In this document: positions 41,137 through 48,746 of the stretch, one piece after another
How positions within the stretch are numbered: position 1 is the stretch's first letter
Layout of the letters: every line of letters begins with the position of its first letter
From: Vulcanimicrobium alpinum
GTDB lineage: Bacteria > Vulcanimicrobiota > Vulcanimicrobiia > Vulcanimicrobiales > Vulcanimicrobiaceae
NCBI RefSeq assembly: GCF_027923555.1
Contig: NZ_AP025523.1
Coordinates: 62,001-126,000, forward strand
Reading direction: 5' to 3'
DNA: 64,000 nucleotides
Notes under the pieces: model-generated
Databases searched by the model: none
The model's input: only the letters and a program-made list of their open reading frames with translations
What the model was told of the DNA's origin: nothing
Made by a program: the position numbers and the translations under genes

Positions 41137-42111
41137 GTGCGATATCGAAAACTCGGACGATGGGGAATGCGCGTCTCGGCGGTGGGGCTCGGCTCGTGGC
41201 TGACCTACGGCGGCAGCGTGGAGGAAGATGCGGCGCGTGCCTGCATGAAGCGCGCCTTCGAGCGCGGCGTGACGTTCTTCGACACGGCGAACGTGTACGC
41301 GCGGGGGCGCGCGGAAGAAGTCGTCGGGCGTCAAGTGCGCGAGTTTCCGCGCGAGCAGATCGTCTTGGCGACCAAACTGTATTTTTCAATGGGCGACGGG
41401 CCGAACGACCGCGGTCTCTCGCGCAAGCACATCCGCGAGCAGATGGACGCGTCGCTGCGGCGGCTTCACGTCGACTACGTCGACTTGTACCAGTGCCATC
41501 GCTACGACGTGCACACGCCGCTCGACGAGACGGTGCAGGCGATGAACGATCTGGTGCGCGCCGGCAAGACGCTGTACTGGGGCGTGAGCGAGTGGGACGC
41601 CGACCAGATCGCGGCGGCGGTGCATCTCGCCCGCGCGCGCGGCTGGGCGGAGCCGGTGTCGAATCAGCCGCAGTACAGCGCGCTGTGGCGGCGGGTCGAG
41701 CCGCGCGTGTTTCCGACGTGCGCGGAGTACGGGCTGGGCAACGTCGTGTGGTCGCCGCTCGCGATGGGGATTCTCACCGGCAAGTACACCGACGCCGCGA
41801 AGCCGCCGGCGGGGACGCGCGCCGCCGGGTCGTCGGCCGACATGATGGAGGACTATTTCACCCAGCCCGTGCTCGACGCCGTACAGCGTCTGCGCCCGCT
41901 CGCCGACGAAGCGCGCTGCACTCTTGCGCAGCTCGCGCTGGCGTGGTGTCTTCAGCGCGATGTCGTCGCGTCGGTGATCGTGGGGGCGACGCGTCCGGAA
42001 CAGGTCGACGACAACGTCGCCGCCGCCGATCTCGAGATCGATCCGGAGATCTTCCGCCGCATGGACGACATCCTCGCCCCCGTCGCACCCTTCGAACCCT
42101 ACACGTCCTGA
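41137..42111 (+). CDS. Aldo/keto reductase
   Basis: The 324-residue protein has the TIM-barrel AKR motifs: MRYRKLGRWGMRVSAVGLGSW, FFDTANVYARGRAEEVVG with Asp and catalytic Tyr, LATK with Lys, QCHRYD with His, and the NADPH loop VIVGATRPEQVDDNV. It is of the Kv-beta/AKR6-like group (EQIVLATKLYFSMG). It would reduce aldehydes or ketones with NADPH. The GTG start at 41137 is inferred from the family N-terminus. Confidence 0.9.
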   Translation: MRYRKLGRWGMRVSAVGLGSWLTYGGSVEEDAARACMKRAFERGVTFFDTANVYARGRAEEVVGRQVREFPREQIVLATKLYFSMGDGPNDRGLSRKHIREQMDASLRRLHVDYVDLYQCHRYDVHTPLDETVQAMNDLVRAGKTLYWGVSEWDADQIAAAVHLARARGWAEPVSNQPQYSALWRRVEPRVFPTCAEYGLGNVVWSPLAMGILTGKYTDAAKPPAGTRAAGSSADMMEDYFTQPVLDAVQRLRPLADEARCTLAQLALAWCLQRDVVASVIVGATRPEQVDDNVAAADLEIDPEIFRRMDDILAPVAPFEPYTS

Positions 42112-42122
42112 CGCAACGTCGC

Positions 42123-42148
42123 GCTTCGACATGCTCAGCGTGACGGGG
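42123..42148. repeat. Dispersed hairpin repeat, copy 2 (between convergent genes)
   Basis: Core TTCGACATGCTCAGCGTGAC; CATGC-TCA-GCGTG pairs with one G-T wobble, a covariation relative to copy 1. It sits between the convergent aldo/keto reductase and 42135-42596 genes, and the TCA again complements the TGA stop of the minus-strand gene. Confidence 0.6.
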
Positions 42149-42596
42149 ACGGCTCGTCGCCGGAGGCGTTGTCGTCGTGCACGAGCGTTCCGAGGAACGC
42201 GCCGAGGATGTCTTGAGGAGCGTTGTTCTGCGGGCCGCCGATGACGCTCCAGTCGAAGTATTTGTTCACGTCGGAGCGCCGCAGCGTCGCTTCGAGCGTT
42301 TCCAGCGCTTCGTCTGACGTGATCATCCACAGCAGCACGACTGCGTCGACTTCGCGTGCGCGTTCCATCACGTGATAGCGATAGGCCCAGATGACGCCTT
42401 CATCGTCCTCGACGAACGCTTCGTTGAGTTGGGCGACGCGATTCTCCAGAAACCGCGTCGCATCGCCGGCGTCGAGCCCGTACCAAGCGGGCTTGGGGAT
42501 GAACGTCGTGAGGTAGAACTGCGGTGGGCTGTCGTCGTCGTCGTCGTCGATCTCGTCGATGTCGTCGAGCGGGTCCCGCGGATCCTGGGGGTCCAT
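42135..42596 (-). CDS. Hypothetical protein with acidic N-terminus
   Basis: A 153-residue protein starting at ATG 42596, with a run of acidic residues (DDIDEIDDDDDDS), then a compact domain PQFYLTTFIPKPAWYGLDAGDATRFLENRVAQLNEAF followed by WAYRYHVMERAREVDAVVLLWMITS. I do not recognise the family. The stop codon lies inside the dispersed repeat copy 2. Confidence 0.7.
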   Translation of the reverse strand: MDPQDPRDPLDDIDEIDDDDDDSPPQFYLTTFIPKPAWYGLDAGDATRFLENRVAQLNEAFVEDDEGVIWAYRYHVMERAREVDAVVLLWMITSDEALETLEATLRRSDVNKYFDWSVIGGPQNNAPQDILGAFLGTLVHDDNASGDEPSPSR

Positions 42597-42714
42597 CCGG
42601 GCGAGTGTACCCGTTTGCGGCGGCCGGTCCCCGCCGCAGCGGCGTGCAGCCCGAGGTTTTCCGCGCCGGCGGAAACGAGCGTCTCGTCGCACTCGACGTC
42701 GATGAGGTGTCCGC

Positions 42715-42870
42715 ATGTTCTCGTCCGACCCGCCCGAAGATGCGCGCGTGCGCGACTTCTACGAGGACGCGCGGGCCGGCGACGGATACGTGAACCTGGC
42801 GCACGTGTGGGCGTGGCGTCTCGAGGTGTGCGATGCGTTCAACCGGACGCGGAACGTCCTGCGCGAATAG
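42715..42870 (+). CDS. Small protein of unknown function (51 residues)
   Basis: ATG 42715 has GAGGTG 8 bases upstream, and the frame runs to TAG 42868-42870. The product includes VRDFYEDARAGDGYVNLAHVWAWRLEVCDAFNRT, a well-balanced helical sequence with Trp and Tyr unlike random high-G+C frames. It is divergent from 42135-42596 and convergent with imuB. Confidence 0.55.
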   Translation: MFSSDPPEDARVRDFYEDARAGDGYVNLAHVWAWRLEVCDAFNRTRNVLRE

Positions 42871-42909
42871 TCGACGCGCTGCGTTCGGCCGGCCCGTCGA
42901 CGCGGCGGC

Positions 42910-44415
42910 TCAATCGTAGACGCCGCGCACGCTCCACGCGCTGCCTTCGCGCGCGATGCGCAGCAGCGCGCCGTCGTCGAGGCACACGTCGTATTCGTCG
43001 CGTGCGAGCGGCGTGCCGTCGCCGGTCGCCGGCCCCCACCAGCGTTCCTCGACGCGCCACGGCCCCGCCGCGTCGACGACCTGCTGCGGCGGTGAGCCGA
43101 CGAAGCGCGGCGCGCCGTCGAGCACGCGCACGTCGACCGGACGCGGCTCGACGACGCGCAGTTGCAGCGTCGCCGCGGCCGGGAGCGGCGCGGGCGCGGC
43201 GTGCGGCACGCCCGGTTTCGTTGCGAGCGTCTCGATCGTGAACGGTTCGAGCGCGAAGCGGCGTTCGATGCGCGGTCCGTCGACGACGCGCGCGCGCAGC
43301 GCCGAGCCTTCGCCGAGCGCCGCGTCGAGCCGCGCCAGGACGACGCCGATCGCATCGGGGTCGGGATCGCTCGCCGCGAACAGCGAGAGCGCGACGCCGC
43401 CCGACGCCAGCTCTTCCGCCACGAGCCGCAAGCCGACGACGGGCGCCGGAAGCACGACGCCTTCCAGCCGCGCGCGCAAGAGTTCGAAGAGCGTCGCCGG
43501 CACCGCGGTCGGCTGCGCGACGCGCGTGTGGACCGTGCGCGCTTCACCGTCTTCGCACTCGAGCGTCAGCACGAGGCGGCCGGCGCGTTTCCCCGCCGCC
43601 GAAAGATCGTCGACGACCCACCCGACGAGCGTGCGCAACGCGAAGAGCACCTGCTCTTCCGACGTCGTTTCGCCTTCGCCGTAGAGGACGCGGTCGACGC
43701 GCAGCGCGCGCGGACGCGGGCGCAAGGGCCGCTCGTCGATCCCGCGCGCGCGGTCGTGCCACGCCGCCGCTTCGGCGCCGAACCGGCGGACGAACGGCCC
43801 GTGGGGAAGCGCCGCAAGGTCGCCGAGCGTCGTCACGCCGAGCAGCCGCAGCCGCTCGACGACGGCCGGATCGATCGCGAGCAGTTCGAGCGGGAGCGGC
43901 GCCACGAACGCCGCCGGATCGTCCCCGCAGATCGCCCCGTCGCCGATCCGCGTCGCTGCCCGCGCCGTGAACCGATTCGGCCCGCACCCGATCCGCGCCG
44001 CAAACTCACTCGGAGTTCCGAGCCCGTCGCAGGAGCGAAGGGCGGCCCGCACCGCGCCGATCCACGCCGCAGGATCCCCCGCGATCCCCTGCATCTCGAG
44101 AAACGCGCACCCGAGCCCGTCATCCTCGACCAGCGGCGACGCGGCGTCGAGCGCCTCGAGGACTTCGTGCCACACCCGCCCGTCGGCGACGGGATCGTCG
44201 ACGACCGTGCGCGCCTCGTTGGCGACCGCCTGCGCCTGCGTCAGCGTCAGCCCGGGCCGCACCCCCAGCGCCGCCGCCGTCAGCGTGCAGTCGACGACCC
44301 GTCCGCGTTCGAGCTTGTCGGCGAGGATCAGCGGCGCGTCGAGATCGACGCCTGGGACGGTCAGCTTCGCGACGGCTAGGCGGAACGCGGGGATCCAGAC
44401 GCAGACGACGGGCAT
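42910..44415 (-). CDS. imuB: ImuB, catalytically inactive Y-family polymerase-like mutasome hub
   Basis: From ATG 44415 the 501-residue protein has Y-family folds (AARIGCGPNRFTARAATRIGDG, helix-hairpin-helix LRLLGVTTLGDLAALP, then the little-finger region) but lacks the catalytic acidic residues: the N-terminal motif reads CVWIPAFRLAV and the SxDE motif is absent. This is the ImuB pattern, a scaffold that links DnaE2, ImuA and the clamp. Its C-terminus extends into an ImuB-C-type region (ERWWGPATGDGTPLARDEYDV). A LexA box 19 bases upstream predicts SOS induction. Confidence 0.93.
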   Translation of the reverse strand: MPVVCVWIPAFRLAVAKLTVPGVDLDAPLILADKLERGRVVDCTLTAAALGVRPGLTLTQAQAVANEARTVVDDPVADGRVWHEVLEALDAASPLVEDDGLGCAFLEMQGIAGDPAAWIGAVRAALRSCDGLGTPSEFAARIGCGPNRFTARAATRIGDGAICGDDPAAFVAPLPLELLAIDPAVVERLRLLGVTTLGDLAALPHGPFVRRFGAEAAAWHDRARGIDERPLRPRPRALRVDRVLYGEGETTSEEQVLFALRTLVGWVVDDLSAAGKRAGRLVLTLECEDGEARTVHTRVAQPTAVPATLFELLRARLEGVVLPAPVVGLRLVAEELASGGVALSLFAASDPDPDAIGVVLARLDAALGEGSALRARVVDGPRIERRFALEPFTIETLATKPGVPHAAPAPLPAAATLQLRVVEPRPVDVRVLDGAPRFVGSPPQQVVDAAGPWRVEERWWGPATGDGTPLARDEYDVCLDDGALLRIAREGSAWSVRGVYD

Positions 44416-44433
44416 GGGCGGAGCCAGAGAGTA

Positions 44434-44449
44434 TCGAACATACATTCGA
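44434..44449. promoter_or_regulatory. LexA (SOS) box upstream of imuB
   Basis: TCGAACATACATTCGA is a 16-bp operator matching TCGAAC-N4-GTTCGA with one mismatch (A for G). It lies 18 bases 5' of the imuB ATG, between the divergent imuB and membrane-protein genes. Confidence 0.88.
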
Positions 44450-44556
44450 TTGTCAATATCGCGAGAGGTGCGGATGTTCGCGTCTCGCGAGAACCGAAAC
44501 GCACGCTCATCGCGCCGCTGCAGCGGCGTTTCCCGCGACGGGGGAGGGAGGAAGCA

Positions 44557-45993
44557 ATGGACGACGCCTCCGCTGCACGCGCATCGGAACGCTACGGCGC
44601 GCTGTGGGTCGTTTGCGCCGTCGTCTTCGCAGTCGGCGCGGCGATCGCGTTCTACACGATTCCCACCGGGAGCGACGCGTTCTTCGCATACGCCGGGCGG
44701 GCGATGCTGAAGGGGCGCGTCCTGTACCGCGACGTGTGGGACAACAAGCTGCCCAGCATCTACTGCATCAACGCGCTCTGGCAGGTCCTGTTCGGCTCGC
44801 AATGGGTGCTGCGCTACGCCGCACAGCTCGGCGTTCTGCTCGCGACGGTGTTGCTGTTCGCCGTTTTCGCGCGCGGCGAAGGGGTCCGTTTCCGGGGGCC
44901 CGCAACCTTTGCGCTCTCCGTTCTGCTCTCCATGCCGCCGCTGCAGCATTTCGGATATACCGAACCGTACGCGCTGGCGTTCATCATGGCTGCGCTCGTC
45001 GCCATGCAGCGGCGCGCCCCGATCGCGAGCGGCATCTTCCTGTGCCTCGCCGCAACGTTGTGGATTCCGGCGGCGCTGACGGCGATCGCGATCCTCCTGT
45101 ATCAGCGCGAGCGGCAAGCGCGGATTCGTTTCCTCCTCAGCTTTGCGATTTCGGCGCTGGTTTACGGTGCGTTGATGATCGTCGTCCTCAGTCCGCCGGT
45201 TGTGGGCTCGCTGATCCACGACATGCGCAGCTACGAGAGCATGAAATTGCAGGCGGACGCAAAGGGGTTCAAGGGCGTGGTGCTCCATCTGCTCGCGACG
45301 CTCGAGTCGACCGCGCTGATCGTTCCGACTGTTCTCGCGATCGGCACGATCCGCACGCCGGCGACGCGGACGGAGCGCTTCGCGGTGACATGGCTCGCGT
45401 GCGCGCTCGCCGGCGCGTTCATCAACCTCAACCTGTTCCAGCACTACTTCATCCCGGCGGCGGCTCCGCTCGTGTTCGCCGTCGCCGTCTTCTGGGATTG
45501 GGCGCGGATGCCGCGGACCCGTCGCGTCGTGCTGGCGGTCCTGGTCATCGCGCTGATCGTCCGTCTCCCTTCGATCGCGGCGGCGATGCAGGACGGCATC
45601 GCTGCCGGGAAGGACGAGGCAGCCGCGACGGCCGCCGCAGGCAGAACGCTCGATGCCGCGCTGCCGAAGCAAAGCCGAATCCTGGTCGTCGGCACCTTTA
45701 ACGGGATCTATCTCAGCGCGAATCGTGACGCTTCGGGTCGCTTCGCGAACGCGTTCGGCTTCGCGCTCGCCTCTCCCGATCAGCAGCGGTCGCGGCAGAC
45801 GCAGTATCTCGACGATGCGCGGCATGCCGACGCCGTCGTCGTCGTGAACGCCGGCAGCATCGGACGCTTCGCAGCGCTCGACGGTCTCCTGCGATCCGAC
45901 TTTCGGCCGGTCTGCGTCGGCAGCATCCCGCAGATCGAGATCTCTTTCAATCGCCGGCTCGGCGCGCTCCAACCGCCCTGCTCCTCCCCCTGA
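44557..45993 (+). CDS. Polytopic membrane glycosyltransferase-like protein (GT39/ArnT-type layout)
   Basis: A 478-residue protein with about ten hydrophobic segments. The first extracytoplasmic loop reads YTIPTGSDAFFAYAGRAMLKGRVLYRDVWDNKLPSIYCINALW, like the acidic loop of GT-C glycosyltransferases that use polyprenyl-linked sugars. The C-terminal 120 residues are a periplasmic-type domain. ATG 44557 has GGGAGGGAGGAAG upstream, a very strong Shine-Dalgarno. The exact acceptor is unknown. It is divergent from imuB and heads a plus-strand group lying between imuB and imuA. Confidence 0.72.
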   Translation: MDDASAARASERYGALWVVCAVVFAVGAAIAFYTIPTGSDAFFAYAGRAMLKGRVLYRDVWDNKLPSIYCINALWQVLFGSQWVLRYAAQLGVLLATVLLFAVFARGEGVRFRGPATFALSVLLSMPPLQHFGYTEPYALAFIMAALVAMQRRAPIASGIFLCLAATLWIPAALTAIAILLYQRERQARIRFLLSFAISALVYGALMIVVLSPPVVGSLIHDMRSYESMKLQADAKGFKGVVLHLLATLESTALIVPTVLAIGTIRTPATRTERFAVTWLACALAGAFINLNLFQHYFIPAAAPLVFAVAVFWDWARMPRTRRVVLAVLVIALIVRLPSIAAAMQDGIAAGKDEAAATAAAGRTLDAALPKQSRILVVGTFNGIYLSANRDASGRFANAFGFALASPDQQRSRQTQYLDDARHADAVVVVNAGSIGRFAALDGLLRSDFRPVCVGSIPQIEISFNRRLGALQPPCSSP

Positions 45994-46039
45994 GGCGCAG
46001 CCGGCGGAGATACGGATGCGCCGGCGTAATACGCGCACG

Positions 46040-46807
46040 ATGACGAAGATCGCCGTCACCGGCGCCGCCGGAACGATCGGAAAGCCGCTCTGCACCGAGC
46101 TCGCGCGCGATCACGACGTCGTGCGCATCGATCTGCACGACGCCGACGTGATCGCCGACATCCGCGAGCTCGAACCGCACGTGCGCGCGTTCGCCGGCTG
46201 CGAAACGGTCGTGCATCTCGCGGGGATTCCGTCGGTGACGTCGTCGTGGGACGAGGTCCACGGCATCGACATCGGCGGCACGTACGTCGCGTTCGAAGCG
46301 GCGCGGCGCACCGGCGTCAAACGCGTGATCTTCGCGAGTTCGAATCACGCCGTCGGCCAGTACGAAGTCGACGCCGGTGCGGCGCTCTACGAACCGGCGT
46401 ACGGGCTCGTCGTCGGCGTCGGCGCCCCGTATCGCCCCGACAGCCTCTACGGCGTGTGGAAAGCGTACGGCGAAGCGCTGGGGCGATACTACAGCGACGC
46501 GTTCGGTCTGCAGGTGACGTGCACGCGCATCGGTTCGATCACGGCCGCCGACCGCCCCGACGATCCGAGCGTCGCCGACTCGTCGGGCTGGCTCGATCTC
46601 ACCGTCGAGCAGAAATTCAAACGCTACGCCGCGACGTGGATGTCGCAGCGCGATTACGCGCGGCTCGTGCGTGCGATCATGGCGCACGACGTCCCGTTCG
46701 CGATCGTCTACGGCGTCGGCGACAACGCAACGCGGTTCTGGGATCTCGAACCGGGACGCGCGCTGTTCGGCTTCTGGCCGCTCGACGGGGTACGCGAACG
46801 CGGCTGA
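46040..46807 (+). CDS. NAD-dependent epimerase/dehydratase (extended SDR), uronate-dehydrogenase-like
   Basis: The 255-residue protein begins MTKIAVTGAAGTIGKPLCTEL with the nucleotide-binding GAAGTIG, followed by VHLAGIPSV, FASSNHAVG and the catalytic YGVWKAYGE (YxxxK). The pattern HLAGIP...FASSNHA with DSLYGVWKAYGEALGRYY resembles uronate dehydrogenases, but epimerase is possible. It is downstream of the membrane glycosyltransferase-like gene and may process a sugar. Confidence 0.85.
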   Translation: MTKIAVTGAAGTIGKPLCTELARDHDVVRIDLHDADVIADIRELEPHVRAFAGCETVVHLAGIPSVTSSWDEVHGIDIGGTYVAFEAARRTGVKRVIFASSNHAVGQYEVDAGAALYEPAYGLVVGVGAPYRPDSLYGVWKAYGEALGRYYSDAFGLQVTCTRIGSITAADRPDDPSVADSSGWLDLTVEQKFKRYAATWMSQRDYARLVRAIMAHDVPFAIVYGVGDNATRFWDLEPGRALFGFWPLDGVRERG

Positions 46808-46828
46808 CGCCGCAGACGTTCTCCGGAC

Positions 46829-47296
46829 ATGATCGTCGCCGCGCTCGCGCTGGTCGCCGTCCTGCCCACCTACGGGCCGCTCCCGGCCCCCTCGCCGACC
46901 GCGCCGCCGGGGATGCGGATCCCGGTCGCGCCGACCGAAGCGCTGATCGTCAACTCCGGCTCGACCAACACCGCCGGCTATCGCCTGCGCGTCGACAGCG
47001 CGGGCCGCACGACGCTGCAGCAGGGCGACATCGCACTGCGAAAGACGGTCTCCGTCCGGCTGGCGCAACGGTTCTTCGCCGATCTGCGCGCGGCGGGTCC
47101 GCTCGACGCGATGCGACCGGCGCGCTGCATGAAGAGCGCGTCGTTTGGGACGACGATGACGATCGTCTATCGCGGGAAGACCTCGCCCGACGTCTCGTGC
47201 GCGAGCGCCGGCCGCCGCCTCGACGAGGACGCGCTCGCGCTCGCCGACGCCGCCGGCGTCACGATCACCGCGCGGCCGCTTCCGGGCGGGCCGTAG
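46829..47296 (+). CDS. Secreted or lipid-anchored protein of unknown function
   Basis: The 155-residue product starts with a short hydrophobic segment (IVAALALVAVLPTYG) followed by a Pro-rich stretch (PLPAPSPTAPPGMRIPVAP) and a globular part (NSGSTNTAGYRLRVDSAGRTTL... RFFADLRAAGPLDAM). A pair of Cys (MRPARCMKSAS, DVSCASAG) could form a disulfide. No family recognised. It is 21 bases after the epimerase gene. Confidence 0.65.
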   Translation: MIVAALALVAVLPTYGPLPAPSPTAPPGMRIPVAPTEALIVNSGSTNTAGYRLRVDSAGRTTLQQGDIALRKTVSVRLAQRFFADLRAAGPLDAMRPARCMKSASFGTTMTIVYRGKTSPDVSCASAGRRLDEDALALADAAGVTITARPLPGGP

Positions 47297-47302
47297 ACGC
47301 TT

Positions 47303-47349
47303 GCGCGGCTGCGTCGAGCGCGGCACATGAAGCCGCGCTGAAAGCGCGG
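47303..47349 (+). other. Mutually exclusive hairpins in the leader of the small secreted gene
   Basis: GCGCGGCT (47303-47310) can pair with AGCCGCGC (47331-47338), while CCGCGCT (47333-47339) can pair with AGCGCGG (47343-47349); the two stems share six bases and cannot form together. No T-run follows the second stem. This is an attenuator-like or switch-like geometry in the 156-base gap upstream of 47453, shown only by pairing on paper. Confidence 0.3.
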
Positions 47350-47452
47350 TGAGCGTTCTCTGAGATCGCGTGCATTCGCCGGATGCGCTGCGTAGGATGA
47401 CTGCACGGACACCGCATCCGCTCGCATTCATCCGCATCTTCCGGAGGTCCCG

Positions 47453-47779
47453 ATGTTCAAGAAAGCCATCATCGCCGCTGCGCTCATGACCTCGCTGGTC
47501 GCGCCGCTCGCGGCGCTCGCCGACGGTGAAGTCGAACAGCGCATCGACAGCCAGCAGACCCGCATCAACCAGGGCGTGCAGAACGGCTCGCTGACCTACG
47601 GCGAGTACCATCGTCTCGACAACGGACTCGACCGCATTCAGGCCCAGCGCGCGCGCGATCTGCGCCGCAATGACGGGCATCTGACGCCGGCGGAATACCG
47701 CCGGCTCAACCGCGAGCAGAACCGTCTCTCGGATCGCATCTACTTCGACAAGCACAACCGCGCGCATCAGCACCGCTAG
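47453..47779 (+). CDS. Small secreted helical protein
   Basis: The 108-residue protein has a signal peptide (KKAIIAAALMTSLVAPLAALA) and a mature part rich in Arg, Gln and Asn (RIDSQQTRINQGVQNGSLTYGEYHRLDNGLDRIQAQRARDLRRNDG) with two related halves around LTYGEYHRLD and LTPAEYRRLN. An AGGAGGTC Shine-Dalgarno-like GGAGG is 8 bases before ATG 47453. Function unknown. It is convergent with imuA. Confidence 0.75.
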   Translation: MFKKAIIAAALMTSLVAPLAALADGEVEQRIDSQQTRINQGVQNGSLTYGEYHRLDNGLDRIQAQRARDLRRNDGHLTPAEYRRLNREQNRLSDRIYFDKHNRAHQHR

Positions 47780-47784
47780 TCGCG

Positions 47785-48579
47785 TCACGAAGTCGCCCGG
47801 CGTGCATGCACGGACGCTGCCGCGACGTGCACGAACGGACGCTCGCGCACGTCGGTGAAGTCCGGGCGGTCTTCGAAACCCTCGCAGCGCACGAGCGCGT
47901 CGCCCGCCGGGGCGGCGCGTTTGTGTTTGCGCACGACCGCGCGCACGTCGAACCCCGCCAGCTCACCGCAATGGCCCGATGCGCCGTTCCAGCGCACACG
48001 CTCGATCGCCGTCTCGAGCCGCACCGAGGCGAAGTAGCGCAGTTCGGTCGACGCTTCGTCGCCCAGCGCGATCAGCAGCGCGTTCGCGCGATGGGTCAGG
48101 CTCGCCAGCCGCGTCCAGGTCGCCTGGCCGGTGCCGCGGCCGCTGGGAAGCGCCGGGATCACGACGACGGTGAACGCTCCGGAGCGCACGACGATGTCGG
48201 CGGCCCGCGCCGCCGCGAGCGGTTCGGCCGCGGGGACGAGCAGCAGCCGCTCGAGACGCACCCCCGCCGCCGCGAGCGCCGGCGGGAAGAGGTGGATCCC
48301 GATCAGCGCGCCGAGGCCGGTGCGGGTCGCGGACGCCAGCAGGCGTGCGGCGAGCGCCCCGCGGCCCGAACTCGGCGGCCCCTCCAGCGTCCCGATCGTG
48401 CCGCGGTGGAATCCGCCGCCCAGGATGGCGTCGAGCTCGGCGAATCCGGTGCGCACCAGGGCCTCGTCGCCGAGCGCGAAGGCGGCCGCCGTCGCGTCGC
48501 GGTGGCGGCGTTCGAGCCGCTCGCGAAGTGCCGCGAACGCCTGGCCTGGAGGCGCCGAGGGGGCGGGGTCGACGGGCAT
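47785..48579 (-). CDS. ImuA-like RecA-related mutasome protein
   Basis: A 264-residue protein of RecA/ImuA type: FAELDAILGGGFHRGTIGTLEGPPSSGRGALAARLLASA. The P-loop is GPPSSGRGA: the invariant Lys of Walker A is Arg, and the catalytic Glu region is weak, so ATPase activity is doubtful. ImuA proteins support the DnaE2-ImuB mutasome. ATG 48579 lies 16 bases downstream of a perfect LexA box. It is separated from imuB by four plus-strand genes. Confidence 0.87.
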   Translation of the reverse strand: MPVDPAPSAPPGQAFAALRERLERRHRDATAAAFALGDEALVRTGFAELDAILGGGFHRGTIGTLEGPPSSGRGALAARLLASATRTGLGALIGIHLFPPALAAAGVRLERLLLVPAAEPLAAARAADIVVRSGAFTVVVIPALPSGRGTGQATWTRLASLTHRANALLIALGDEASTELRYFASVRLETAIERVRWNGASGHCGELAGFDVRAVVRKHKRAAPAGDALVRCEGFEDRPDFTDVRERPFVHVAAASVHARRATS

Positions 48580-48595
48580 CGGACGCCCAGTGTAA

Positions 48596-48611
48596 TCGAA
48601 CGTATGTTCGA
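48596..48611. promoter_or_regulatory. LexA (SOS) box upstream of the imuA-like gene
   Basis: TCGAACGTATGTTCGA is a perfect 16-bp palindrome equal to the mycobacterial LexA consensus TCGAAC-N4-GTTCGA. It is 16 bases 5' of the imuA-like ATG on the minus strand. Confidence 0.92.
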
Positions 48612-48633
48612 TGTCAATGGCGATCGGGGCGGC

Positions 48634-48660
48634 GCTTCGACGGGCTCAGCGTGACCGGGG
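48634..48660. repeat. Dispersed hairpin repeat, copy 3
   Basis: Core GCTTCGACGGGCTCAGCGTGACC, the same family as 9635-9660 and 42123-42148. A truncated relative (GGTTCAGCGTGACC) follows at 48665-48678. Here the element lies upstream of divergent genes, not between convergent ones. Confidence 0.5.
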
Positions 48661-48746
48661 GAGGGGTTCAGCGTGACCGAGGGACGCGCTCGGCGCGACC
48701 GCGGGGAAGGGACGGAACGGTTGGGCGGGGATGATCCCGAGAACCT

